DNA of 37,176 nucleotides from an uncultured Pelagibacteraceae bacterium (GTDB lineage: Bacteria; Pseudomonadota; Alphaproteobacteria; Pelagibacterales; Pelagibacteraceae), in contig CABXXB010000007.1 in the NCBI GenBank assembly GCA_902516065.1, positions 1-37,176 of the forward strand, in the 5' to 3' direction. A program made the position numbers and the translations under genes. The notes under the pieces were generated by a model. That model was not told where the DNA came from. It worked only from the letters and a program-made list of their open reading frames with translations, and made no database searches. Within the stretch, counting starts at the first letter, position 1. Every line of letters begins with the position of its first letter. Below are positions 24,133 through 33,618 of this stretch, one piece after another.

Positions 24133-25044
24133 ATGTCAAAAACTCCAGCATCACCAAAAGTAAGAAAATTTGCTAGAGAGCTTGGTATAGATATTAATAA
24201 AGTAGCTGGTAGTGAAAGACAAGGTAGAGTTACCGAAAGTGATATTAAATTATTTGTTGCATCAAAATCAAATGAGAGAGTTAAAAATGAAAATAGAAAT
24301 TATGAGACAATAAAGCAAGAATATTCTCATGCTGAATTTGGTAAAATAGAGACAAAGGATATTCCAAGAGTAAAAAGATTGTCATCAAAATATCTTATGA
24401 ATTCATGGAATAATATTCCACATGTGACTAATCATGACGAAGCAGATATTACTGAATTAGAGGAGTTTAGAACATCTCTTACAGATATATATTCAGGAGA
24501 GAAAAAAAAAATTACACCTTTAGCTTTTATTATAAAGGCATTAACTGCTTCACTTAAACGTTTTCCAAATTTTAATTCTTCAATTGATGAAATTGAAAAG
24601 GGAAAAATGACTGTAAAAAAATATTATCATGTTGGAATAGCAGTAGATACTCAGCATGGCCTAATGGTCCCAAAACTTAGAAATGCTGATAATAAAAATA
24701 TATCTTTAATTAGTTCAGAGCTTAAAAAATTAAGTGATCAATGTAGAAGTCTTAAAATTGATAAAAAAGAGTTATTTGGTGGTTCTATGACAATAACCAG
24801 TCTTGGTGGAATTGGGGGGTCCTTTTTCACACCAATTATTAATTTCCCTGAAGTTGCTATTTTGGGAGTTGGCAAGTCAGAGAAAAAGCAAGTTTTTATT
24901 AATGGCAAGTTCGTTACAAGGATAATGTTACCACTATCCTTATCTTATGATCATAGAATAATTGATGGCGCAGAAGCAGCTCGTTTTAATAATGACTTAA
25001 AAGAAAATTTAGGTAAAAACTTTGCTTATAAGTTAGCTGTTTAA
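24133..25044 (+). CDS. aceF: Dihydrolipoyl acetyltransferase (PDH E2) lacking a lipoyl domain
   Basis: This 303-residue E2 opens directly with the peripheral subunit-binding domain, ASPKVRKFARELGIDINKVA, GSERQGRVTESDIKLF (residues 6-41), then a short linker and the catalytic domain ending in SYDHRIIDGAEAARF with catalytic His274. It should transfer acetyl from the lipoyl group to CoA and form the complex core. Typical E2 proteins (about 400-630 residues) start with one to three lipoyl domains; none is present and no upstream frame could supply one, because the aceE stop lies one base ahead. The lipoyl domain is on E1. No E3 (lpd) gene is in the window. Confidence 0.92.
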   Translation: MSKTPASPKVRKFARELGIDINKVAGSERQGRVTESDIKLFVASKSNERVKNENRNYETIKQEYSHAEFGKIETKDIPRVKRLSSKYLMNSWNNIPHVTNHDEADITELEEFRTSLTDIYSGEKKKITPLAFIIKALTASLKRFPNFNSSIDEIEKGKMTVKKYYHVGIAVDTQHGLMVPKLRNADNKNISLISSELKKLSDQCRSLKIDKKELFGGSMTITSLGGIGGSFFTPIINFPEVAILGVGKSEKKQVFINGKFVTRIMLPLSLSYDHRIIDGAEAARFNNDLKENLGKNFAYKLAV

Positions 25045-25051
25045 GTAAATT

Positions 25052-25942
25052 ATGTCAAAATCAGTATCATTATTAAGTGCCTTAGTATGCACATTTATTT
25101 GGGGGACTACATTTATTGCTCAAGACACAGGAATGGATGATATTGGTCCTTTTACATTTAACGCAGTAAGATTTTTTGTAGGTTTTCTAGCTATTATCCC
25201 ACTAGTTTTTTTATTTGAAATAAAGAAATTTAAATCAGAATTTAAATTTAATTTAAAAACATTTATTGTTTTTTCTTTTTTAATTGGATTATCACTTTTT
25301 TTAGGTTCCGCATTACAACAAGTTGCTTTGTTATATACGGATGTAGCTAACGCTGCTTTCTTTACTATTTTTTATGTTCCAATGGTTCCAATTATAATTT
25401 TTTTATTTAAAAAAAAGTCAATCCACTGGAGTGTATGGCCATCAGTAGTTTTGTGTTTAATTGGTGGATATTTGCTGACAAATTTTCATGATGCTACGGT
25501 TAGACTTGGAGATACATTAGTAATACTAGGTGCTTTATTTTGGAGTACACATATAATTTTTACAGGGATAATAGTCACAAAATATAATTTACCATTGACA
25601 CTTGGTGCTCTTCAAACATTCATTGTCGCCTTTTTTTCTTTTATAATTGGTCTCATTTATGAAGAATTTATTTTTGAGAATATTTTAAAAGAAATAGATT
25701 CTATTTTATATGCTGGAATTTTGTCAGGTGGTTTTGCTTTCGTATTACAAATTTATGCTCAAAAAAATATCTCACCAGCACCTGCTGCTATAATTTTTTC
25801 TCTAGAAGGAGTTTTTGCAACTATAGCTGCTTGGTTTTTATTAGACCAAATATTAGGTCTTAATAATTTATTAGGATGTTTTTTTATACTATGTGGTGTT
25901 TTATTATCACAACTTTTACCATTAATAAAAAGAGCAAATTAA
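25052..25942 (+). CDS. EamA-family (DMT) transporter
   Basis: The 296-residue protein has about ten hydrophobic helices in two repeated halves, beginning VSLLSALVCTFIWGTTFIAQ, with the second EamA repeat from GDTLVILGALFWSTHIIFTG. The superfamily exports or imports small metabolites, commonly amino acids; the substrate cannot be told. It begins 7 bases after the E2 stop, so it is probably read through from the PDH operon, and its stop overlaps the convergent uppP stop by 4 bases. Confidence 0.85.
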   Translation: MSKSVSLLSALVCTFIWGTTFIAQDTGMDDIGPFTFNAVRFFVGFLAIIPLVFLFEIKKFKSEFKFNLKTFIVFSFLIGLSLFLGSALQQVALLYTDVANAAFFTIFYVPMVPIIIFLFKKKSIHWSVWPSVVLCLIGGYLLTNFHDATVRLGDTLVILGALFWSTHIIFTGIIVTKYNLPLTLGALQTFIVAFFSFIIGLIYEEFIFENILKEIDSILYAGILSGGFAFVLQIYAQKNISPAPAAIIFSLEGVFATIAAWFLLDQILGLNNLLGCFFILCGVLLSQLLPLIKRAN

Positions 25943-26706
25943 TAATATATTATATAAAATAAAATAAAAGAAATTATTATTCTATAAATTATAAAGATAT
26001 TTAAAGAAAATTTATTTATATAATTTAAAAAAAATTTAACAGTAATATAAGAAAATAAAAAAGATAAAATTACTGCAACTATAATTAAATAATTTATTTC
26101 TATTGATTGATTAAAAGCATCTTTGAGTCCAAGAAAACTAGCACCAGTTAATGCAGGAATAGATAATAAAAATGAAATTTTACTTGAGTCTACTCTATTG
26201 AATTTTAGAAATCTAGCGGCTGTCATAGTGATCCCTGCTCTACTTACCCCAGGTACTAATGCAAGAATTTGAAATATCCCAATAAATATTATGGATTTAA
26301 TATTTAAGTTCGTATGTATATTTTGATTAATTTTTTTTTGATCAGCAAAGAATAAAATAATTCCAAAAATTAAAGTTGTCCATGCAATAATTTTGATATT
26401 TCTTAAAAGGTAAATTAATTCTGTTGAATGTAATATATAACCAAAAATGATAAGTGGTATTGAGCCAATTATAATTAGACTTAAAATTTTTTTATTATTC
26501 CTTAGATCAAACAAATCTTTTCTAAAAAAAAATATTATCGCTAATAAAGATCCTAAGTGTAAACTTATATCTATTAATAAAGAACTTGATTTTAAATCAT
26601 ACAAATTAGAAACTAAAATTAGATGTGCAGAAGAACTTATTGGTAAAAATTCTGATATTCCTTGTACTGCAGATAGAATTAGTATTTCTATAAAATCTTG
26701 AAACAT
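25939..26706 (-). CDS. uppP: Undecaprenyl-diphosphatase UppP (BacA)
   Basis: The 255-residue membrane protein has both UppP signatures, GISEFLPISSSAHLIL (16-31) and PGVSRAGITMTAARF (152-166), that line the active site with the conserved Glu, Ser and Arg. It dephosphorylates undecaprenyl diphosphate to recycle the carrier lipid for peptidoglycan and polysaccharide export. Length is near the family's usual 255-275. It converges on the EamA gene. Confidence 0.93.
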   Translation of the reverse strand: MFQDFIEILILSAVQGISEFLPISSSAHLILVSNLYDLKSSSLLIDISLHLGSLLAIIFFFRKDLFDLRNNKKILSLIIIGSIPLIIFGYILHSTELIYLLRNIKIIAWTTLIFGIILFFADQKKINQNIHTNLNIKSIIFIGIFQILALVPGVSRAGITMTAARFLKFNRVDSSKISFLLSIPALTGASFLGLKDAFNQSIEINYLIIVAVILSFLFSYITVKFFLNYINKFSLNIFIIYRIIISFILFYIIYY

Positions 26707-26812
26707 ATTAGTGTCGTAACTTAAAAAATATTCATTTTAAACAATTCGATCTAAACATAGTTGGTATGCAAAAAATTAATTCTACTGAATTTTAGCTATT
26801 TTTTAGTAAATA

Positions 26813-26833
26813 TAGGTCATACTATATGACCTA
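26813..26833 (+). promoter_or_regulatory. Perfect 9-bp palindrome upstream of gltD
   Basis: Arms TAGGTCATA (26813-26821) and TATGACCTA (26825-26833) are exact inverted repeats around CTA. The element sits just upstream of the probable gltD promoter (-10 at 26862-26867), where an activator or repressor would bind. It has no T run after it, so it is not an intrinsic terminator for uppP (whose transcription starts here anyway, going the other way). I do not recognise the motif. Confidence 0.6.
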
Positions 26834-26838
26834 AATAA

Positions 26839-26867
26839 TTCTTTTCCTAGCAAAAACAATGTATAAT
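26839..26867 (+). promoter_or_regulatory. Probable gltD promoter
   Basis: A perfect -10 TATAAT lies at 26862-26867; a weak -35 (TTCTTT at 26839-26844) sits 17 bases upstream. A weak -35 next to the palindrome at 26813-26833 is the layout expected when an activator helps RNA polymerase. The start would be near 26874, leaving about 17 bases of leader. Confidence 0.5.
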
Positions 26868-26890
26868 TTGCCTAAAAATTAAAAAAAATT

Positions 26891-28330
26891 ATGACAGATA
26901 AAATGCTTAAATTTGTGAATATAGGTCAACAAACGCCACCTAAAAGAGATGTTGATATAAGAAAAGAGGACTTTAGAGAGATTTACGACGAATTTATAAA
27001 TCGAAAAGCGCAAGAGCAATCGAGTAGATGTTCACAATGTGGTGTACCTTTTTGCCAAGTACATTGTCCGCTTAGTAATAATATTCCAGACTGGCTTAAA
27101 TTAACTGCAGAGGGCAGGCTTAAAGAAGCGTATGAATTATCTCAAAGTACAAATAACATGCCAGAAGTCTGTGGAAGAATATGTCCACAGGACCGTCTTT
27201 GTGAGGGCAATTGTGTAATAGAACAATCTGGTCATGGAACAGTAACGATTGGTTCAATGGAAAAATATATTACTGATAACGCATGGGACCAGGGCTGGGT
27301 TAAACCAATTGAGGTAAAATACGAAAAGGACCAAAGTGTCGGAATAATTGGAGCAGGACCTGCAGGATTAGCGGCAGCTGAACAATTAAGAAAAAATGGA
27401 TATCAAATTACCGTGTATGATAGATACGATCGAGCTGGAGGGTTGTTAATCTACGGTATTCCAAATTTTAAGTTAGAAAAAAATATAGTTGAGAGAAGAA
27501 CAAAACTTTTAAATGATGGCGGTATAGAATTTATTCAAAATTTTGAAGTTGGTAAGGATGCAACTTTAGATCAATTAAGAAAAAAACATGATGCCATATT
27601 AATTGCAACTGGCGTATATAAGCCAAGAGAAATAAATTTACCTGGAAATGATTTAGAAAATATTTTTCCAGCAATGGAATTTTTAACAGCTTCAAACAAA
27701 AAAGGCTTAGGTGATAAAGTAGAATTATTTGATAAAGGAATATTAAATGCTGAAGGAAAAGATGTTGTTGTTATAGGTGGAGGGGACACTGCTATGGATT
27801 GTGTAAGAACCTCAATAAGGCAAAAAGCAAAATCAGTTAAATGTCTTTACAGAAGAGATAAAGAAAATATGCCCGGATCAGCGAGAGAAGTTAATAATGC
27901 AGAAGAAGAAGGAGTTGAGTTTGTATGGTTGTCTAGTCCAAAAGAATTTAAAGGTAAAAATAAAATTGAAAACTTAATTGTTGATCAAATTCAATTAGGT
28001 GAACCTGATGAGTCAGGCAGAAGAAGACCAGAAATAAAAGAAGGATCGGAATTTAATATTAAAGCTGACATGGTTATAAAAGCTCTTGGCTTTGATCCAG
28101 AAGATTTACCATACTTATTTGACTCAAAAAATTTACAAGTTACAAAATGGGGAACAATAAGAGCAGATTTTGATACAATGGAAACAAATTTAAAAGGAGT
28201 TTTTGCTGCAGGAGATATTGTTAGAGGTGCATCATTAGTTGTTTGGGCTATTAAAGATGGTAGAGATGCTGCACAATCAATAAAAACCCATTTAGAAAAT
28301 ATCGCTATAAAAAAATCAAAAGTAGCTTAA
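26891..28330 (+). CDS. gltD: Glutamate synthase small subunit
   Basis: The 479-residue protein has an N-terminal domain with two 4Fe-4S cysteine sets (Cys47, 50, 55, 59 and Cys94, 98, 104, 108), an FAD site SVGIIGAGPAGLAAAEQL (149-166), and an NADPH site with VVVIGGGDTAMDC. It feeds electrons from NADPH to the large subunit, which makes glutamate from glutamine and 2-oxoglutarate. Its stop shares one base with the gltB start (TAATG). The promoter region contains a perfect palindrome. Order gltD then gltB is the reverse of enterobacteria. Confidence 0.95.
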   Translation: MTDKMLKFVNIGQQTPPKRDVDIRKEDFREIYDEFINRKAQEQSSRCSQCGVPFCQVHCPLSNNIPDWLKLTAEGRLKEAYELSQSTNNMPEVCGRICPQDRLCEGNCVIEQSGHGTVTIGSMEKYITDNAWDQGWVKPIEVKYEKDQSVGIIGAGPAGLAAAEQLRKNGYQITVYDRYDRAGGLLIYGIPNFKLEKNIVERRTKLLNDGGIEFIQNFEVGKDATLDQLRKKHDAILIATGVYKPREINLPGNDLENIFPAMEFLTASNKKGLGDKVELFDKGILNAEGKDVVVIGGGDTAMDCVRTSIRQKAKSVKCLYRRDKENMPGSAREVNNAEEEGVEFVWLSSPKEFKGKNKIENLIVDQIQLGEPDESGRRRPEIKEGSEFNIKADMVIKALGFDPEDLPYLFDSKNLQVTKWGTIRADFDTMETNLKGVFAAGDIVRGASLVVWAIKDGRDAAQSIKTHLENIAIKKSKVA

Positions 28331-31300
28331 TGAAAAATTATAAAAAAAATCTCGATTTATTAACCAAAAATCATGTTTATTCAAAAGAGATGGAGCATGA
28401 TGCTTGCGGAGTTGGTTTAATTGCGTCTACAGAGGGAAAAAAATCTAGAGCTGTTGTTGAATATGGAATTGAAGCTTTAAAAGCAGTTTGGCACAGAGGA
28501 GCAGTTGATGCAGATGGAAAAACTGGGGATGGAGCAGGGATTCATGTCGAAATACCAAAAGATTTTTTTTATAGAAAAAATCGAAGTTACGGGACATGAT
28601 TATGATAATTCTGAAATCTGTGTAGGAATGATTTTTTTGCCAAGAAATGATTATTCATCACAAGAGAATTGTAAAACTATTGTTGAAAGTGAATTAACTA
28701 AAAATAACTTTAGTATTTATGGTTGGAGACAAGTACCTGTAAATCCAAAAGTTTTAGGTGAAAAAGCTCTTCAAACAATGCCAGAAATTATTCAAGTCTT
28801 ATTTAAGTCCAATGATCCAAATTTATTAGACAAAAATTTAGAAAGAAAAATTTATGAAACAAGGAAGATTATTGAAAATAAAGCGTTTAATGCATCTTTA
28901 AACAACTTTTATATTTGCTCAATAAGTTCAAAGTCAATAATTTATAAAGGACTATATTTAGCAGAGGCGATATCTGACTTTTACTTAGATCTAAGGGATC
29001 AGAGATTTATATCAAAATATGCAATCTTTCACCAAAGGTTTTCAACAAACACAGCTCCAAGTTGGAGCCTAGCTCAACCGTTTAGAGCCATAGCACATAA
29101 TGGTGAAATAAATACTTATAAAGGAAATAAAAATTGGATGAAAGTACATGAACAAGAAATGAGTAGTCCTCTTTTTGATAATGTAGAAAATTTAAAACCA
29201 GTAATTCAAAAAGGGGTATCTGACTCAGCTGCGTTAGATAATGTTTTTGAATTGTTAAATAAATCAGGGCAATCAGCACCTTTAGCTAAATTAATGTTGG
29301 TACCTGATGCTTGGTCAAAAAAAAATAAAACTTTATCAAAGAGCCATCAGAAATTATTTAATTTTCTAAATAGCACTATGGAGCCATGGGACGGACCTGC
29401 CGCTATAGCTGCAACAGACAATGAGTGGGTAATTGCTGCAAATGATAGGAATGGGCTAAGACCATTAAGATATGCAATCACCAAAGATAAAATGCTTTTT
29501 GCAGGTTCAGAAACAGGAATGATTGAACTAAATGAAAAAAAAATTTTAACTAAAGGAAGATTAGGCCCAGGAGAAATAATTGGAGTTAGAATAGAAAAAG
29601 GAAAAGTTTTCTCAAATAATCAAATAAAAGATTATTTAGCTAAGGAGTTTAAACATTTTAATTCTCAAATTATTGATTTAGATGAAAAATTATCTATCTC
29701 TAACGAAAAACATAATTTTGATGGAGAAAATTTAAGGAGAAGACAATATACTTTTGGAATAAGTCTGGAAGACTTAGAGCTTATTTTACACCCGATGGCT
29801 GAAGATGCTAAAGAAGCAACAGGTTCTATGGGTGATGACACGCCTCTGGCTGTATTATCTGATAGGTATAGACCTCTTTATCATTTTTTTAGACAAAATT
29901 TTAGTCAAGTAACAAACCCACCAATTGACTCATTAAGAGAAAATAAGGTAATGAGTTTAAAGACTAGATTTGGAAATTTAGGAAATATTCTTGATTTTGA
30001 TACTTTAACAAAAGAAAATATTTATGTTTTAAATAGTCCTATTTTATCAAACACTCAATTTAATAAGTTCATAAATTTTTTTGGTAAAAATTCAATAACC
30101 ATTAATTGCACTTTTTCAAAAGATGAAAATTTATCTGACTCTCTAGATAGAATACAGAAAGAGTCAGAAGTTGCAGCTAGACAAGGTGTGACTCAATTAA
30201 TTCTTAGCGATAAAGAACTCTCTAATGAAAAATTACCAATTCCAATGCTGTTATGTGTTGGAGCTATAAATACATTTTTAATTAAAAAAAAATTAAGAGG
30301 ATATGTTTCAATTAACGTTCAATCAGGTGAAGCTTTAGATACTCATTCGTTTGCTACATTAATTGGTGTTGGTGCAACAACTGTTAACCCTTATTTAGCT
30401 TTTGATAGTTTATATCAAAGACACGAAAAAAAACTTTTTGGTCAATACAGTTTTGATGATTGTGTAAAGAGATACATCAATTCTGTGAACGCAGGTTTGT
30501 TGAAAATAATGTCTAAAATGGGAATTTCGGTTTTAAGCTCATATAGAGGAGGATGTAATTTTGAAACTGTTGGATTAAGCAGAACAGTCGTAAGTGATTA
30601 CTTCCCTGGCATGATATCAAAAATTTCTGGTATTGGTCTGGTTGGAATTGAAAAAAAAATAAGAGAGATCCACAAAGAAGCTTTTGAAAATTCAGAAACT
30701 ATACTACCGATTGGAGGTATTTATAGATATCGAAAAAATGGAGAGACACATCAATATCAAGGTAGACTAATTCATTTATTACAAAGTGCTGTAGGATCTA
30801 ATTCATATGAGACTTATAAAAAATACGCAGAGGGCATATACAATTTACCACCAATTAATCTCAGAGATTTAGTTAATTTTAGAAAAAAAAAATTAGGCCC
30901 ATCAATAAAAATTAATGAAGTTGAACCAATAGAAAAAATATTAAAAAGATTCGGTAGTGGAAGTATGTCTCACGGAGCATTATCAAAAGAGGCGCATGAA
31001 ACATTAGCAATTGGAATGAATAGAATTAGAGGAGCCTCTTGTAGCGGTGAAGGTGGCGAAGATGCTAATAGATTTAAGGTTATGGATAGTGGAGACAGTG
31101 CAAATTCAAGAGTAAAACAAATTGCATCAGCCAGATTTGGTGTAACAGTTAATTATTTAAATAATTGTAACGAAATAGAAATTAAAATGGCTCAAGGTGC
31201 TAAACCAGGGGAAGGTGGTCAACTACCAGGTTTTAAAGTAACAAAAGAAATTGCAAAACTACGACATTCAACTCCAGGAGTTACGTTAATTTCTCCTCCG

Positions 31301-32836
31301 CCCCATCACGATATTTATTCAATAGAGGATCTTGCTCAATTAATTTATGATTTGAAACAAATAAATCCAAAAGCAAGAATTGGAGTTAAATTAGTTGCTT
31401 CATCTGGCATTGGTACTATCGCCGCTGGTGTTGCAAAAGCAAAAGCTGATATTATTTTAATTTCAGGTCATAATGGAGGAACGGGTGCAACACCACAAAC
31501 AAGCGTAAAATATGTTGGAATCCCTTGGGAAATGGGTCTCACTGAGGCTAATCAAGTTCTTACATTAAACAATCTAAGACATAAAGTTACCTTAAGAACT
31601 GACGGAGGTATTAAAACTGGAAGAGATGTAGTGATTGCCGCGATGATGGGAGCAGAAGAATATGGAGTTGCTACAACGGCTTTAGTCGCAATGGGATGTA
31701 TAATGGTAAGACAATGTCATTCAAATACTTGTCCGGTTGGTGTTTGCACGCAAGATGAAAAATTAAGAGAAAAATTTTCTGGTACACCAGATAAAGTAGT
31801 AAATCTATTTACATTTATTGCTACAGAGGTAAGAGAAATTTTAGCAGGATTAGGATTTAAATCATTAAACGATATAATTGGAAGAACTGATTTATTAATG
31901 CAAGTAAACAAAGCTTCACCAAATTTAGATGATTTAGATTTAAACCCATTATTTGTTCAAGCAGATCCAGGAAATAATAAAAAATATTGTGAAAAACAAG
32001 AAATTAATAAGGTTCCTGACACCTTAGACCAAGAAATTTGGCCAGAAATTGAAAAATCTTTAGATAATTCAGAGACAATTAAAAAAGAATTTATCATTAA
32101 AAATACTAACAGAGCAGTTGGTTCAAGAATTTCACATCATCTCTATAAAAAATATGGATATGAGAAATTAGATCAAAATTTTTTAACTTTAAATTTTAAA
32201 GGTTCAGCAGGTCAATCTTTTGGTGCGTTTTCTTCTAAAGGTCTTAAATTAAATCTTAAAGGAGATGCAAATGATTATGTTGGAAAAGGTTTATCAGGGG
32301 CAACTATTTCAATAAGACTTTCAGATGAAAGCAATTTAGTTTCATATGAAAATACAATTATTGGAAACACAGTTCTTTATGGGGCAACATCTGGTAAACT
32401 TTTTGCAGCAGGTCAAGCTGGCGATAGATTTGCAGTAAGAAATTCTGGTGCCATTACTGTGATTGAAGGATGTGATTCAAACGGTTGTGAATATATGACT
32501 GGGGGAACAGTAGTAATTCTTGGAGATGTTGGAGATAATTTTGCAGCTGGTATGACAGGTGGAATAGCTTTTATTTATGATAAATCAAAACAATTTGAAA
32601 AAAAAGTAAATTCCGAGTCAGTTGTTTGGCAGAATGTTGAAACAGAATATTGGATAAAATTTTTAAAAGATTTAGTCTTAGAACACTCAAAAGAAACTGA
32701 TTCTGTACTATCAAAAAATATAATTGATAATTTTAGTGAAGAAATAAAAAATTTTGTTCAAGTTTGTCCAAAAGAAATGTTAAATAAACTTGAAAACCCT
32801 ATTACATTTAAAAAAACAATTAAAGAAGTTGTTTAA
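28330..32836 (+). CDS. gltB: Glutamate synthase large subunit, interrupted by a one-base shift in a T8 run
   Basis: From ATG 28330 the first frame runs to a stop at 28597-28599 and contains the N-terminal amidotransferase start, EHDACGVGLIAS with nucleophile Cys26, and TGDGAGIHVEIPKDFF. The rest of GltB then continues in the +1 frame to 32836, with ICVGMIFLPRND, the FMN domain, the 3Fe-4S cysteines in VRQCHSNTCPVGVCTQ and the C-terminal beta-helix. The switch falls at eight T in 28563-28570; with seven T the text reads through as PKDFFIEKIEVTGHD, a normal GltB sequence, and the protein is about 1501 residues, the usual length. It is either a sequencing/assembly indel, a real mutation, or a site rescued by slippage. 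All else looks intact. Confidence 0.9.
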
Positions 32837-33576
32837 ATAACTAAATTTAATTCTTTAATTAAAATTTTAAGCCATTTTTTTGATGAAAGGCTGTGATCAC
32901 CTTTTTTAATAACAACCAATTTTTTTTCTGCTTTTTTAAAAACCCTTAATACTTTTTTTGAATAACTTACAGGTACAGACTTATCATTCTCACCATGTAC
33001 CATAGTAACTTTTAAATTTTGATAAATTTTCTTTTTTAAAACCTTATTTTTTTTACCATCCTTAATTAATTGATAAGTTATTGGATATTCATAATCACCA
33101 TGTTTTAAGTTTATAATCCCTTTTGTAGAAATTTCTCTTTTCATTTTTTTGGTAAATTTTTTCCACATTAAATTTTCTAAAAATTCAGGTGCTGAACCAA
33201 TTCCTAAAAAACCTTTTATTTGTTCTTTAAAGAATTTAAATTGATTAAGAGATATCCATGCACCCATACTTGAGCCAATTAATACAAAATCTTTCTTCTG
33301 AACAATTTTTTTGATTAATAAAGTGGTGTCCCTTGTCCACTTACTGATATTACCTTTAGTAAACTGACCATAAGATTTTCCATGACCAGAGTATTCTAGA
33401 GCTAAAAAACCTAGATTATTTTTAATTGCATATTTCAAAAAAGTCTTTGGTTTTTTACCTTCAAGGTCCGACATAAAACCATGAAGGAAAACTATATAGG
33501 GTTTATTTTTTTGATTATTCTTTAAATATCTAATTTTTTTTGATTTTGATAATTTATAATAATTGTACTTTATCAT
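32833..33576 (-). CDS. Alpha/beta hydrolase
   Basis: The 247-residue protein has the alpha/beta hydrolase elements: HGFMSDLEGKKPK (oxyanion region), EYSGHGKS, nucleophile Ser103 in LIGSSMGAW, Asp198 in HGENDKSVP and His228 in KKGDHSLSS. There is no signal peptide. Similar small proteins are often annotated as carboxylesterases or carveol-type hydrolases; the substrate is unknown. It converges on gltB with a 4-base overlap and is divergent from the glycosyltransferase gene with 42 bases between starts. Confidence 0.82.
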   Translation of the reverse strand: MIKYNYYKLSKSKKIRYLKNNQKNKPYIVFLHGFMSDLEGKKPKTFLKYAIKNNLGFLALEYSGHGKSYGQFTKGNISKWTRDTTLLIKKIVQKKDFVLIGSSMGAWISLNQFKFFKEQIKGFLGIGSAPEFLENLMWKKFTKKMKREISTKGIINLKHGDYEYPITYQLIKDGKKNKVLKKKIYQNLKVTMVHGENDKSVPVSYSKKVLRVFKKAEKKLVVIKKGDHSLSSKKWLKILIKELNLVI

Positions 33577-33581
33577 TAAAG

Positions 33582-33610
33582 TTTATTAGTTAAATCTATT
33601 CATGTATAAT
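33582..33610 (+). promoter_or_regulatory. Probable promoter of the family 4 glycosyltransferase-thrS unit
   Basis: TATAAT at 33605-33610 with TTTATT 17 bases upstream (33582-33587). The predicted start (about 33617) is next to the ATG at 33619, so this mRNA may also be nearly leaderless. Confidence 0.45.
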
Positions 33611-33618
33611 CATAACAG

